NCBI RefSeq assembly: GCF_003054445.1
Contig: NC_042510.1
Location: 1,116,001-1,180,000, forward strand
Length of the DNA stretch: 64,000 nucleotides
Direction: 5' to 3'
From: Pichia kudriavzevii
Taxonomy: Eukaryota; Ascomycota; Pichiomycetes; Pichiales; Pichiaceae
Made by a program: the position numbers and the translations under genes. The notes under the pieces are model-generated. The model worked only from the letters and a program-made list of their open reading frames with translations. It was not told the origin of the DNA and made no database searches. This document shows, piece by piece, positions 44,901 to 54,254 of this stretch. Each line of letters starts with the position of its first letter. The first letter of the stretch is position 1.

Positions 44901-45406
44901 CCCAACCAGGTAACGGTCCAGCAGGCACCACCACCCAACCAGGTAACGGTCCAGCAGGCACCACCACCCAACCAGGTAACGGTCCAGTAGGCACCACCAC
45001 CCAACCAGGTAACGGTCCAGCAGGCACCACCACCCAACCAGGTAACGGTCCAGCAGGCACCACCACCCAACCAGGTAACGGTCCAGCAGGCACCACCACC
45101 CAACCAGGTAACGGTCCAGCAGGCACCACCACCCAACCAGGTAACGGTCCAGCAGGCACCACCACCCAACCAGGTAACGGTCCAGCAGGCACCACCACCC
45201 AACCAGGTAATGGTGAAGGTTCTTCCAATGTTGCGCCAACTAACGATGTTGTTACAGAGCAACCTGCTGAGTCATCAACCACTTCACCAGAGTCTATTTC
45301 TGTTGCAACTGCTTCCAATAGTGAAATCACCTATTACGGCGGAGCTCATAAGGTTGGTTCCGGCATTGCACCTCTAGCTATTATCTTAGTTTCTTTCTTA
45401 TTCTAG
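38931..45406 (+). CDS. Giant GLEYA/PA14-type GPI-anchored cell-wall adhesin, spliced
   Basis: Exons 38931-39291 and 39402-45406 encode about 2121 residues. A signal peptide ends near ALA-DF (residue 21). Residues ~22-230 form a GLEYA/PA14-like ligand domain with TTGIYEFQV, VDESAMIWLG, a vicinal Cys pair in FDCCNP and GNLYPIRIAY, the counterpart of the GLEYA motif. Thr/Ser-rich beta repeats follow, then about 14 units of 46 residues each carrying two Cys (TDCSS and PAASC), a PGSTTTA stretch and ten 11-residue GTTTQPGNGPA units. The C-terminus has a short polar linker and a hydrophobic tail (APLAIILVSFLF), a GPI signal. It probably mediates adhesion or flocculation; the ligand is unknown. Confidence 0.93.
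39292..39401 (+). other. Adhesin gene intron
   Basis: A 110-nt intron with GTATGT donor, TACTAAC branch point (39360-39366) and a TTTAG acceptor. Removal joins SGYFYG to the conserved AETTGIYEF of the GLEYA domain. The intron is phase 1. Confidence 0.95.
41640..43345 (+). repeat. 138-bp tandem repeats in the adhesin
   Basis: Units of 138 bp (46 codons) recur head to tail; anchor sequences near 41799, 41937, 42075 and 42213 are exactly 138 bp apart. Several adjacent units are almost identical in DNA. Two subtypes alternate by the segment TSSNSAGVATT or ATTDAQGSATT, as recombination between units would produce. Confidence 0.95.
44891..45220 (+). repeat. 33-bp tandem repeat x10 in the adhesin stalk
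   Basis: Ten units of 33 bp encode GTTTQPGNGPA. The copies are nearly identical; one unit ends in V instead of A and the last diverges. The array is Gly/Pro/Thr-rich just before the GPI signal and is likely to vary in copy number. Confidence 0.97.
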
Positions 45407-45783
45407 TTTAATTCAGACTGCTAGTTTCTTTCTTATATCCCTTCTCTAACTTTGAGTTTTAACGATTTCGTTAACCACTCTGTTTTTTATTAATGTATAG
45501 AAATTTGCCTTTATAATTTAAAAGGAATTAATCTAAAAAGTATTCATGTATTTTCTCTCAATATCACCTTGTAATAAGTGGACCAAATGATGGATTGCAC
45601 ATCAAAGGCACGCTAGTTTGTTTAAATGAAAGTGTATTCGCTGTGGGTGGGCAAGCACGAAAATTACCCTTTTGAGTTGAGTATTGCCAATAAGTTATGA
45701 AGTTTGTTATAAAACCCACTAGAAAACAGATTTCCCATCTCAAACTTCACACTATCATAACCTGAACAAGTCCAAACACAGTA
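45407..45783. other. Adhesin 3' UTR and SMY1 upstream region
   Basis: No gene or clear regulatory motif is visible. It is AT-rich near the adhesin stop, as expected for a 3' UTR. Confidence 0.6.
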
Positions 45784-47358
45784 ATGGAGGAGACTGTCAA
45801 AGTTTATCTGCGATTCAGGCCCACGAGCGGACCGCATGCTGATTATGAAATAAATGACAACTCGGTCAGGATAGACTCTCCGCAACCATTAAAGCAAATT
45901 CGGGGTGGAAATACAACTGTAACACAAGCAACAACTTATACATTTGACAGAATATTTGGTATAGAGGCAACTGAAGAAGAAATTAATTTACATATTGTTG
46001 CAAATGCCCTCAATTATGTAATGTCTGGTCATAATTCTTTGATACTATGTTGTGGTCAGACAGGAGGTGGGAAAACATACACAATGAACGGAATAACGTT
46101 GGGTTTTTTTGATATGATTTTCCAAGAGATAGAGAAGGCGGACGAGAAAATGCTGTATACTATAGGCTTGTCCTATTTTCAGATTTATAATGATGAAGTA
46201 GGTGACCTACTTAAAGTGGCCAATCAACCTATAATCAGAGATTCGGGCGTGATTGAAGGACTTGAAAAGATATATGCAGGATGCAAAGAGGATATATTGG
46301 AGGTGCTAGAGATAGGTAGTATGAATCGCAAATTAGCAGACAGTAAGCAGTACAAAATGGGCTCGAAATCACACACTATTCTTCGAATCGAATTTTCTGT
46401 CGACGATGGAGAAATTGTACGTGAGAGTACACTATTTCTAGTTGATCTGGCTTCTCCTAAGAAGATAAATAGGTGTTTTGCATCAATTGAGGAAAAACTC
46501 ACTATCGATCCTTCATTCTCAGCACTAAAAAGTGTTATAAACAACTTGGCAGCTCAAGGAAACGAAGATCCATACAGAGATTCAAAACTGACAAGGATTT
46601 TACAAGATTCCTTGGCTGCACATACGAAGAAATTCATCATAATTACCTGTTCTCCTGATTCAAGATATTTTAATGAAACTGTGTCGTTTTTTCAACTTTT
46701 GCAGAGATTGAAGCAAGTCGATAATTATGTTAATAAGAAGGATCTAATCAGGAAGGAACCTGAAAATTGGAAATCAAAATATTTTGATGCTTTGAATAGG
46801 ATAGTAGAAGTGGAAGCACAAATAGAGAGCCTATTACATTTGGATAGAAACTGTACTGACTTATGTGAGTTGAAGGATGAAAACTTGATTTTTAAGAAAG
46901 ATTTGTCAGTGTTAATGTCCTCGTTTAATGATCACACGACGAAGTTGGGGAACACACTACCATCTTCCTCATTGTGGGCTTTAACATCACTTAGGAAGGA
47001 GCTAGATGTTTATAAACGACTATTGGTCTCCAAGACCGACGAGATATTATACTTAAGAAGTCAAATTAATCGAAACAGTAATGGTGACGACATCACAAAG
47101 GAGCTTACAAGTACTATTCAACGGCAGAATGAGGACATACTGGTACAAATTAAGCGTGCAGAGAAACAGTTATGGGACAGCGAAGAGAAGTACAAGCTGG
47201 CTAACGACAAATGGACTGAACGAAATCAAATGGTTGAATTGGAGCAGTTGCAGATAGAATCAAAGCTCACCAATTTAGGAGAGAGACTGCGAAGTATACC
47301 GAAGGAAAGCAAGACCCAAACAAGCAAGGGATTGAATTTGAGTATTTTAAAACAATGA
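45784..47358 (+). CDS. SMY1: Kinesin-like Smy1, degenerate motor
   Basis: Predicted 524 residues (S. cerevisiae Smy1 656). Smy1 is a kinesin relative that works with the type V myosin Myo2 and the formin Bnr1 in polarised secretion instead of as a microtubule motor. The kinesin fold is clear (VKVYLRFRP, YTFDRIFG, DSKLTRILQDSL). The P-loop GQTGGGKT (91-98) is kept, but switch I, normally NxxSSRSH, reads YKMGSKSH, and switch II, normally LVDLAGSE, reads LVDLASPK. A coiled-coil tail follows (~340-500), and the ending KGLNLSILK resembles KGLNLHSIK near the S. cerevisiae Smy1 C-terminus. It converges on NEM1 with a 54-bp gap. Confidence 0.85.
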   Translation: MEETVKVYLRFRPTSGPHADYEINDNSVRIDSPQPLKQIRGGNTTVTQATTYTFDRIFGIEATEEEINLHIVANALNYVMSGHNSLILCCGQTGGGKTYTMNGITLGFFDMIFQEIEKADEKMLYTIGLSYFQIYNDEVGDLLKVANQPIIRDSGVIEGLEKIYAGCKEDILEVLEIGSMNRKLADSKQYKMGSKSHTILRIEFSVDDGEIVRESTLFLVDLASPKKINRCFASIEEKLTIDPSFSALKSVINNLAAQGNEDPYRDSKLTRILQDSLAAHTKKFIIITCSPDSRYFNETVSFFQLLQRLKQVDNYVNKKDLIRKEPENWKSKYFDALNRIVEVEAQIESLLHLDRNCTDLCELKDENLIFKKDLSVLMSSFNDHTTKLGNTLPSSSLWALTSLRKELDVYKRLLVSKTDEILYLRSQINRNSNGDDITKELTSTIQRQNEDILVQIKRAEKQLWDSEEKYKLANDKWTERNQMVELEQLQIESKLTNLGERLRSIPKESKTQTSKGLNLSILKQ

Positions 47359-47412
47359 AAGTTGTTAGAGTTTTAGTTTGGTTTATATAATACAACATAA
47401 CGCTTTGGGGGC

Positions 47413-48774
47413 CTATTGGCGAAAAGCTTGCTGGCCACTTTTCAAGCCAAGAATACAACGAACATCACTAACAAAGCGAAGGCTATGTAAGAGGGGTAGT
47501 AGATTCATCAATTCTGTATCATCAGGATCATTTATCCAACCCTCAATCATCAAGCCATTGTCTTGGTGTTTAACGTAAGAAATTGGAGAATTATCAATAA
47601 TAATAACCTTAGAATAGTCTTTCTCTTTTGATATTCCCTTAGAGGTACTTCTACCAGAGACATTAGATGATAAGCTTGACGATCTCATTCTGCCTGACTT
47701 AACCAAAACAGACAAATCCTTAATATAACCCTTTCCATCGACAAATATACAAGAGTCCCTGTAAAACCTCTTGGAGAATATCCGTGTTGGCATTTCCATT
47801 TTGGAACGTTTGATGGATTTCTTCAACATATCTTTTGCCAGCACCTGCTCTTCCAAATAATCTATTACCGGGTCAGCATATTCTTTGATTGACGCTGTGA
47901 AGCATACCAAATCAAACCATTGGTACACCACTGACAGAAATTCCTCCACGTATGGACGTTTATAGATATGGTATAAGGTTGGAATACTGCCCTTTACTTT
48001 TACCTCAATGGCTCGTCCTTTTTTACTGTAAGTTGACGAGTTGTATCTGGAGAGGGAATGAATCAAGGTTTCATCCAAATCCAGCACTAATGTTTTCCTT
48101 GGCAGTTGAGGTGGATTGTTAATATCAAAATCAAACAGTAATTTGGGAAATACAAACTTCTTTTTTCGGCGTGTTTTTTTCTTCTGCAAGAGTAGTTTAT
48201 CTGTATCCGATGACTTAGCCTCCTTTGGATTTGAGTCAAGAGGTGATTTAAAGTAATCGTCATTCTCCAAACCCATATCTTCCTCCACAATTGTGGGAAT
48301 CGTATATTGTGAGGTGTATCTCCCCTTGGCAGATGCCAATGGCTGCTGTTCCTGGACGTTTTTCTGTAACTCTTCAAGTAAGCTCTCGTCACAGCCGTCG
48401 TCACCGTTCACCCTGCTGGGCTCTTCTTCCCCCCGATCATTCTCAATCCCAGTCTCACTAAAATGCTGATCTGAAAACTCATCATTTTCCTCCTGTATGA
48501 AAAAGCAATGCAGCAACATCACAACAAGTCGGAACGGATATGCCATTGTCAGAAAGAGTATGCATTTCACGTAATACAACGGATAGTAGATCGTATACTT
48601 GGGCACAAACACAAGCACGGAGTAGATGTGATCCGCAAAAGTTTTGTTGGGCAATACCCCAACTTGTGGGGATTGGTTTTCTGATGCAGACACCATTATT
48701 TCCTTAACAGTGAAGTCTGGCTCTTGCTTCTCCTTGCGTCGGTACAAGGACGAAACATAGCTGAGGGAGTTCAT
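47413..48774 (-). CDS. NEM1: Nem1, catalytic subunit of the Nem1-Spo7 lipin phosphatase
   Basis: Predicted 453 residues (S. cerevisiae 446). Nem1 with Spo7 dephosphorylates and activates the phosphatidate phosphatase Pah1 at the ER/nuclear envelope. A hydrophobic region at ~52-92 supplies the membrane anchor. The C-terminal half is an FCP1/SCP-type HAD phosphatase: the catalytic motif DLDET at 232-236, then KRPYVEEFL, the LVCFTAS motif and IIDNSPISY. The ending DDTELMNLLPLLHSL...VRCILG is characteristic of Nem1/Dullard proteins. The middle (~95-200) is acidic and poorly ordered. Confidence 0.94.
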   Translation of the reverse strand: MNSLSYVSSLYRRKEKQEPDFTVKEIMVSASENQSPQVGVLPNKTFADHIYSVLVFVPKYTIYYPLYYVKCILFLTMAYPFRLVVMLLHCFFIQEENDEFSDQHFSETGIENDRGEEEPSRVNGDDGCDESLLEELQKNVQEQQPLASAKGRYTSQYTIPTIVEEDMGLENDDYFKSPLDSNPKEAKSSDTDKLLLQKKKTRRKKKFVFPKLLFDFDINNPPQLPRKTLVLDLDETLIHSLSRYNSSTYSKKGRAIEVKVKGSIPTLYHIYKRPYVEEFLSVVYQWFDLVCFTASIKEYADPVIDYLEEQVLAKDMLKKSIKRSKMEMPTRIFSKRFYRDSCIFVDGKGYIKDLSVLVKSGRMRSSSLSSNVSGRSTSKGISKEKDYSKVIIIDNSPISYVKHQDNGLMIEGWINDPDDTELMNLLPLLHSLRFVSDVRCILGLKSGQQAFRQ

Positions 48775-49105
48775 CGTACCTTAGGGTTCTCGCTGGCAGG
48801 GAGGCAGACTAAGGACCGTTGGATCTTGTCTAATCAAAGGTCTTGTACATCAACATCTGGATGATCCTATACATAAAAAAAAAAAAAAAAGTCTCTACTT
48901 CTCCGTATATGGAAAAGTGTTGAAGTTGCAAGTTTCGGATAAAGAATTTGGTTTTTCATGTCGCGGACGATTTGTTCGTTTTCGCCAACTCCTTTTTTTT
49001 TTCCTCCCTCTTGTTTGACCAATTGCCATTAAAAAAGGTAGTGAAGTTTTAAGTGTAGAAGGAGGTCCACATCTAGGACTAATATATTTACCAGGAACGA
49101 TACCT
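48775..49105. other. NEM1/DUF2433 divergent promoter
   Basis: A 331-bp spacer with a long A run at about 48875-48890 and a T run near 48993-49002, the kind of poly(dA:dT) tracts that exclude nucleosomes. I see no specific factor site. Confidence 0.55.
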
Positions 49106-50386
49106 ATGACAATGGAGACAGTGCGGACGCATGTGTTGGAACAGCATGGAATTGTGATACTTTGTGTTGCGGATGTACGCGGGAATCTCTCTTTATTTAA
49201 CGAGCTGGCAGACCAATACCATCCTGACGTTATTATCCATACGGGGAACTTTGGGTTTTTAGATTCGGAGAGCATCGAACGTATCCATGAGTCTTATCTT
49301 CGACATATAGTTGAGTTTTCGCCGTTGTTGTCGCCGGACCTTATTTTGAAGATCTCGGAACTATCCAAGGTATCTGGAGATGCCGTTCAACATCTATCCA
49401 ATGACAATATGAATTTGAAGACCTTGTTGCAAGGCCAAGACATCAGTGAGCTGTCCAAGTTTCTCAGTGGAGAATTGAAGCTCAATGTACCCGTGTATGC
49501 GATCTATGGTATGTGCGAGGACTCCTATGTGATCAACAAGTTTCGGTACGGAGAATACAGTATTCCTAATCTTTACATCATTGATGACTCGAAATTACAT
49601 GTGGTTCAGATCAAAGACCAGCCTATATTACTCTCGGGGATAGGTGGGTCGTTATCTTACCATAAGCTGTTCCACCAGGGAACAACACATGGTGCCCATA
49701 GGAGCAATGAGATTATCCCCATTTCGGGCGACCCGGGAAACATTTGGATCACCATGCTCCAATTGGGGAAGTTGATGGACTCATTGGTACGATATTCGCA
49801 AGAGTATCCTCATATGTACAACAAGGCCATTAAATTTTTCGTTACGCATCAGTCACCGACAAGGGAACCGCTACTTGAACATTTGTCGATATTTTTCAAG
49901 ATGGACTATACCATATCGAATTCTCTCCATTTCAAGTATATCTCGTCATACAATGCACTAACCGTTAGTTTGTCATTCGAGTCGTATAAGTTGAAGTTTG
50001 CCGAGGCACGGACCAAGCTTGCCAAAATATGGGGGAAGGTGCAGAAGAAGTATGAACGGTTGTTGTTACAACTACCGCAACTGGTGTCATATATCGATCT
50101 TGCCCTATGCATATACGACAAGATCCCCACCAAGCCACTGGATGACCTTCCGCTTCTTGCTCTGTCGCCGACGGTGAAGGAGTCTCTCGAGGTTGAGACG
50201 CCGCTGCAGAGTTTGAACTCGGTCATCAGGCACCTGAATGACCTCTACTATGTTTCCTTCCAACATGCATGGCACTACAATATCTGCGATGTTGGATGCG
50301 GGAGTCTAATACTGGAGCTGGATAATGGCACAATGAAAATGAACGCCATTTCGAAGGGATTCAACTTCTCCTTTCGTAAGGAATAG
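49106..50386 (+). CDS. Calcineurin-like phosphoesterase-fold protein, DUF2433 type
   Basis: Predicted 426 residues. It resembles a fungal family of unknown function with a metallophosphoesterase fold and a C-terminal DUF2433 domain. Segments that line up are VADVRGNLSLFNELA, DVIIHTGNFGFLDSESI, PVYAIYGMCED, ILLSGIGGSLS, FVTHQSPTREPLLEHL and TISNSLHFKYISSYN. In active enzymes of the fold the first motif is DxHG and the second GD; here they read DVRG and GN, and the GNHD-like third motif is GMCED, as in the family. Metal binding may be weakened or lost. No signal peptide is seen. No function is claimed. Confidence 0.78.
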   Translation: MTMETVRTHVLEQHGIVILCVADVRGNLSLFNELADQYHPDVIIHTGNFGFLDSESIERIHESYLRHIVEFSPLLSPDLILKISELSKVSGDAVQHLSNDNMNLKTLLQGQDISELSKFLSGELKLNVPVYAIYGMCEDSYVINKFRYGEYSIPNLYIIDDSKLHVVQIKDQPILLSGIGGSLSYHKLFHQGTTHGAHRSNEIIPISGDPGNIWITMLQLGKLMDSLVRYSQEYPHMYNKAIKFFVTHQSPTREPLLEHLSIFFKMDYTISNSLHFKYISSYNALTVSLSFESYKLKFAEARTKLAKIWGKVQKKYERLLLQLPQLVSYIDLALCIYDKIPTKPLDDLPLLALSPTVKESLEVETPLQSLNSVIRHLNDLYYVSFQHAWHYNICDVGCGSLILELDNGTMKMNAISKGFNFSFRKE

Positions 50387-51818
50387 TGATTCTCTGCTAG
50401 AGAAACAAGATGGTCACCGGTATTGTCACGCATGTGGGGCCACCATTTTGGGTTGCAGTGTATAGTAGTAGGTATGGACCGACTTGTGCGCTCACTTAAG
50501 GTTTGGGTGTTTTGGTTGGGTTTTTTTACGAAACAGCACCATTCGATTGTGAATGATGCCAGTGACCAGTGAATAACCAATGATGGATGAGTGCCAAGGG
50601 TCAGAAGCCTACTGCCATGTTTGACCTGGGTGTTTCCGGATCGGGTATGCGATTGATAGACGGCAAATATGTTTCTTGTGGTTGCATTTAGATTTAGATT
50701 TAGATTTACATCAACATGTGGCGCCTTGAACCCCCTTATTCCTACCTCCTTTAAAGTTGTGTACTGTGTATTTTCCCGTTGTTTCGAACAGAATGGTCTA
50801 TCTAGAGAGAAGTGAAATATGTCTGTTGTCTTTCTCGTTTTCCACACCCCTTTTGCGTCGTTTGCGACCCAGTCAAAATGTAAATTTAACCATGCACGTC
50901 ACTGAGTTGCGGATCTTTTGCTTGCATTAGCGCAGCGAGATACAATCTAGTGTAACCTAGTTAGAGATCTGCACGTTCTAAAGAGCCATCAACGTGGTCT
51001 ATTTTTTCCCCCCCTCTTACTTGTTCTTCTGCTTTTGTGTCGGCTCGTCCGAGAAAACCCGTGCAGGGAAATATTATCTGCGCTGCAGGAGACTCCGCTG
51101 ATGATCTGCGCCATTTTTTTCAGATTGGCTGCCGATCCGGGAAATCGCAACAAAGATCTTGCACGTTTTCAACACGGTTTTTCCACTGGTCTCGTTTTTG
51201 CATTGAGTTTAGGATTACCGTGTGTTTACAATGTGTTTACTTTACAATGTGCGTATACAATGTCCTAGGTTTAGAATGTGTGTATATACACTCTGTTTAG
51301 CTTTACACGGTGTTTACGTATATAATGTGTTTCCATGTACAATGTGTTTACGTATACAGTGTGCGTATTCACAGCGTCTTTTAGGTTTAGAATGTGTTTG
51401 TATTCACAATGTGTTTAGGTCTACACCGATTCCAATCTCCATTTGGGTTCTCTCCTATGCATGCCATAATAGCCTGTTGCATCTCCAATCCAGATCCACT
51501 TCCAAACCATCCTGCATGCTGTTGCTGTTTGCTCTTGCTCCTTGTTTTCGTCCTTAAAGCATCTGTCCTACAAACAGAACCCCTCTCCATTTCCTTCTCT
51601 CTCTCGCTGGCTGGAATGGTGCATGCTGTGCTGGTTCCATCGTTTGGAGAAAGGTATAGAATAGAGGTTGGCCCTTCCATTTCTGCTCAATCTTCTCCTG
51701 AATTGGGCAGATATTTTTATTTTTCTTCCCCGTCGTGTTTACAATGCCACTCACATTGCCATGATTGGCTGGTTTGTTTCTGCTGCTTCTATCCTGCACA
51801 ACTAAAGGCCTTCCAAGC
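50387..51818. promoter_or_regulatory. Long spacer with degenerate GTGTTTAC repeats (forkhead-like cluster)
   Basis: No gene is visible in 1.4 kb. From about 51215 to 51435 GT-rich units such as TTTACAATGTG, TTTAGAATGTG and GTATACA recur irregularly. TGTTTAC, the complement of the forkhead core GTAAACA, occurs at 51223-51229, 51234-51240, 51311-51317, 51345-51351 and 51736-51742, all upstream of the next gene. A GATTTA triplet of hexamers lies near 50690-50707. Confidence 0.45.
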
Positions 51819-54254
51819 ATGCATTTCACATACAATGGCGAGTTGGTCCACTCCGTAGACGTGGACGTAGGCGTAGACGGTGCAGGTTTAGGTGCAGGAT
51901 CTAGTGTAAACACAATATCAAGTACAAGGCCAGCTGTAGGAGCAAGTTTAGGGACAAGTGCCACTGTAGGAGCAAAGACAGAGACCTGCACGTATCCGAT
52001 CACATCGGTGATTCTCTATGGGACGGCCCAGTTTGTGGACGCTTGGAGAGGTGGATATGAAGGGTTTGAGTTGCTAGACTTGGAGTGTGCTGCCCGTTTG
52101 GTTCTACAGAGACAGGCGTATCTAATCTACCGGTGGTCCCTTACGAGACTTCTACTGCTGGACGAGAGCCTTGTATGTGGTGTAGCCAGGTGCTTTGACG
52201 TCTCTCCAGACAATTTCGTTCCACAAGAGGAGGAAGTTCAATTCTATCTAAAGGAACCCTGTTTCCTCTGGAGATTCAGCCGGCACAACTATGACACCGT
52301 TGTCTCTTCAATAAGGGAGGGGAGGCTTCTCATGTTGTCTGATAAAGGCCACGATTCCAGCCCACCTGTTGGTTACGAATACGATATCGAGAAACACCTC
52401 CTTATAGGTGCACTCGAGGAGAAGTTCAAGTGTCAGTTGAACCAATGGGAGGTGCTCGAGTACCGCCATTCCCTTGACTTTTACCTCCATTCCATGGACA
52501 AGGAAACGACTTACCAAGAGTTTGTCTCGGTGCTATTGACGGGGGGATGTGGACGGTATACGAGCGAGTTGTACAGGCAACTCAAGAGGAAGGAAGCAAC
52601 CTCAAGAGTATCTCATAAAGGACAACGAGGAATATTACAAAAGATCTACATGAGGATCGCACCGGGGAGAACCAAATCAAAGATTTACAATGTACCTGAA
52701 AGTACAACCATGGGGAAGCAAGCCTCTGGTGGTGTCTATCCGTTTCTTCAACGGGGTGCCGCCTCCATTTCGGAAGAGCTTGTCACCTCTTTACCCGAGT
52801 TCGTACTTGAGAGGGGGAAAATTCACCTGTGGGACAGTGATTGGATCAACGAGGCTCTCTTTGATCATGAGCACCCATTTTCACTTTACAGGTTTGCCGT
52901 TGCTATTGATGATGGGTATTTGGCGACAAAATACAAGCACATCAACGCAAGGGGAGAGACTGTGAGAACAGGGTGGGGCAACGGGAAGCCGGTTGCTATT
53001 GGAAGAAAACGGCTACTCGAAATGTGGATGCAATGTGTCCCCACTAAGTATACACACCAAAGATACTGCCATCGATTGGAGACGTCCAAGTGGCACCAAA
53101 TTGAGGAGAGCTGCATGAGACAGATTGAACTTTTCAAGGATTCGAAAGTGAATTTGGTTACAGATATTACAGCAGCAAACCTAGACTCATGTGTACATTT
53201 GGATCCAGATGACAAAGAGGCATACATTATCAGAAATGCCGAGATCTCTGGATGTCTTTACCGCCCCACCGAGGGCCACCATAATCTACCTACACCATTG
53301 CTACTGGGGGACAAATCATTGCCCTCTAGTGATTACAAACGCAAAGTGGGTGTCATGTCTGCTCCAAATCCATGCTTGCAAATAGAGCGTGAACAATTTT
53401 TGGAAAATGGACTGACTTATAATCTCCAAATGTTCAATACAGATGTAATCAATCCTTCAAAGGATGTTTACATTCCACCACGAGTGTGTAATTTGGAGAA
53501 ACTGGCATTGAATGCGATATCCAACCAAAATGCCTTAATTGGAGAGAGGTATCATGTCGATTTGGGTCCATACGTGGAGAAGATAGATTTTAGTTGTTTG
53601 TTTCTCAGAGATGGGAAGACTAAGCCCTTCAGGAGATCACATAATCTCTACATTGACAAGGTTTCTGCAAGGTTTGAGAGATTGTACCCAAGATTAGTCG
53701 AGGTTCTCCAGGTGGCAGATAACCTCAAGAGTTTCTTATACTCTTCACAGGATATGGCCCAACATGTTGTTGAAGATTCCATCAAGTTGTCCTGTTTTGT
53801 CAGCACTCAAGTGATTCCTTTCCCGCACGTACATTATGTGAATTCTAGCCAGACAAAAATCAATATTGCAAATTACCTCACGTTCTATTTCACCAAACAC
53901 AACCGAGATGCCCTAGGAAGGGATGCTCAAACATATTTCGACTCTAGGTTAAAGATCCAGTTTAAATCGTCCAAACATTCCCGATTCCTCTTTTCGTTTG
54001 CCCGTGATAGATACCTCTCGGAGTTGTACACTGCCGTGCAGGTACTCCAAATGGAGGCCGGACAGAGAGAGCATCTTCGCTGGCCAGTGCATGAGTTTGA
54101 GTTCGACTCAGAGTACATGGATCTCATCAAGTTATTCTTCCCACATAGACATAATGACATAGCCACCATAATCGAGTGTGCCTCTAAGGAGAGACATCCA
54201 CGGCAAGTTCACTCTGCCTGCACCCCTCCTACTGTTCTCAAGGAGGTACTCTAA
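51819..54254 (+). CDS. Unrecognised protein, intact member of a tandem paralogue pair
   Basis: Predicted 811 residues; I do not recognise the family. The start is set at ATG 51819 because the downstream paralogue begins with the same MHFT; the frame is open 18 codons further to a TTG. Residues ~10-60 are low complexity (Val/Asp/Gly/Ser). Then come a segment AQFVDAWRGGYEGFELLD, a Leu-rich helix, FLWRFSRHNYD, a mid-region with YPFLQRG and HPFSLYRFAVAI, and a C-terminal part with KINIANYLTFYFTKHN and SRFLFSFARDRYLSELYTAVQ. There is no signal peptide, no membrane span and no known catalytic motif. Base composition is clearly richer in G+C than the paralogue at 55.5 kb. Function unknown. Confidence 0.8.
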   Translation: MHFTYNGELVHSVDVDVGVDGAGLGAGSSVNTISSTRPAVGASLGTSATVGAKTETCTYPITSVILYGTAQFVDAWRGGYEGFELLDLECAARLVLQRQAYLIYRWSLTRLLLLDESLVCGVARCFDVSPDNFVPQEEEVQFYLKEPCFLWRFSRHNYDTVVSSIREGRLLMLSDKGHDSSPPVGYEYDIEKHLLIGALEEKFKCQLNQWEVLEYRHSLDFYLHSMDKETTYQEFVSVLLTGGCGRYTSELYRQLKRKEATSRVSHKGQRGILQKIYMRIAPGRTKSKIYNVPESTTMGKQASGGVYPFLQRGAASISEELVTSLPEFVLERGKIHLWDSDWINEALFDHEHPFSLYRFAVAIDDGYLATKYKHINARGETVRTGWGNGKPVAIGRKRLLEMWMQCVPTKYTHQRYCHRLETSKWHQIEESCMRQIELFKDSKVNLVTDITAANLDSCVHLDPDDKEAYIIRNAEISGCLYRPTEGHHNLPTPLLLGDKSLPSSDYKRKVGVMSAPNPCLQIEREQFLENGLTYNLQMFNTDVINPSKDVYIPPRVCNLEKLALNAISNQNALIGERYHVDLGPYVEKIDFSCLFLRDGKTKPFRRSHNLYIDKVSARFERLYPRLVEVLQVADNLKSFLYSSQDMAQHVVEDSIKLSCFVSTQVIPFPHVHYVNSSQTKINIANYLTFYFTKHNRDALGRDAQTYFDSRLKIQFKSSKHSRFLFSFARDRYLSELYTAVQVLQMEAGQREHLRWPVHEFEFDSEYMDLIKLFFPHRHNDIATIIECASKERHPRQVHSACTPPTVLKEVL

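Noticed and set aside
44864-45330. Three minus-strand frames opposite the 33-bp repeats
   Set aside because: All are translations of the same 33-bp array in different frames; the sense frame belongs to the adhesin with its GPI signal.
51765-51818. Upstream extension of the 811-residue unknown protein, resembling a signal sequence
   Set aside because: It begins at TTG; the first ATG at 51819 gives MHFT, the same start as the paralogue.
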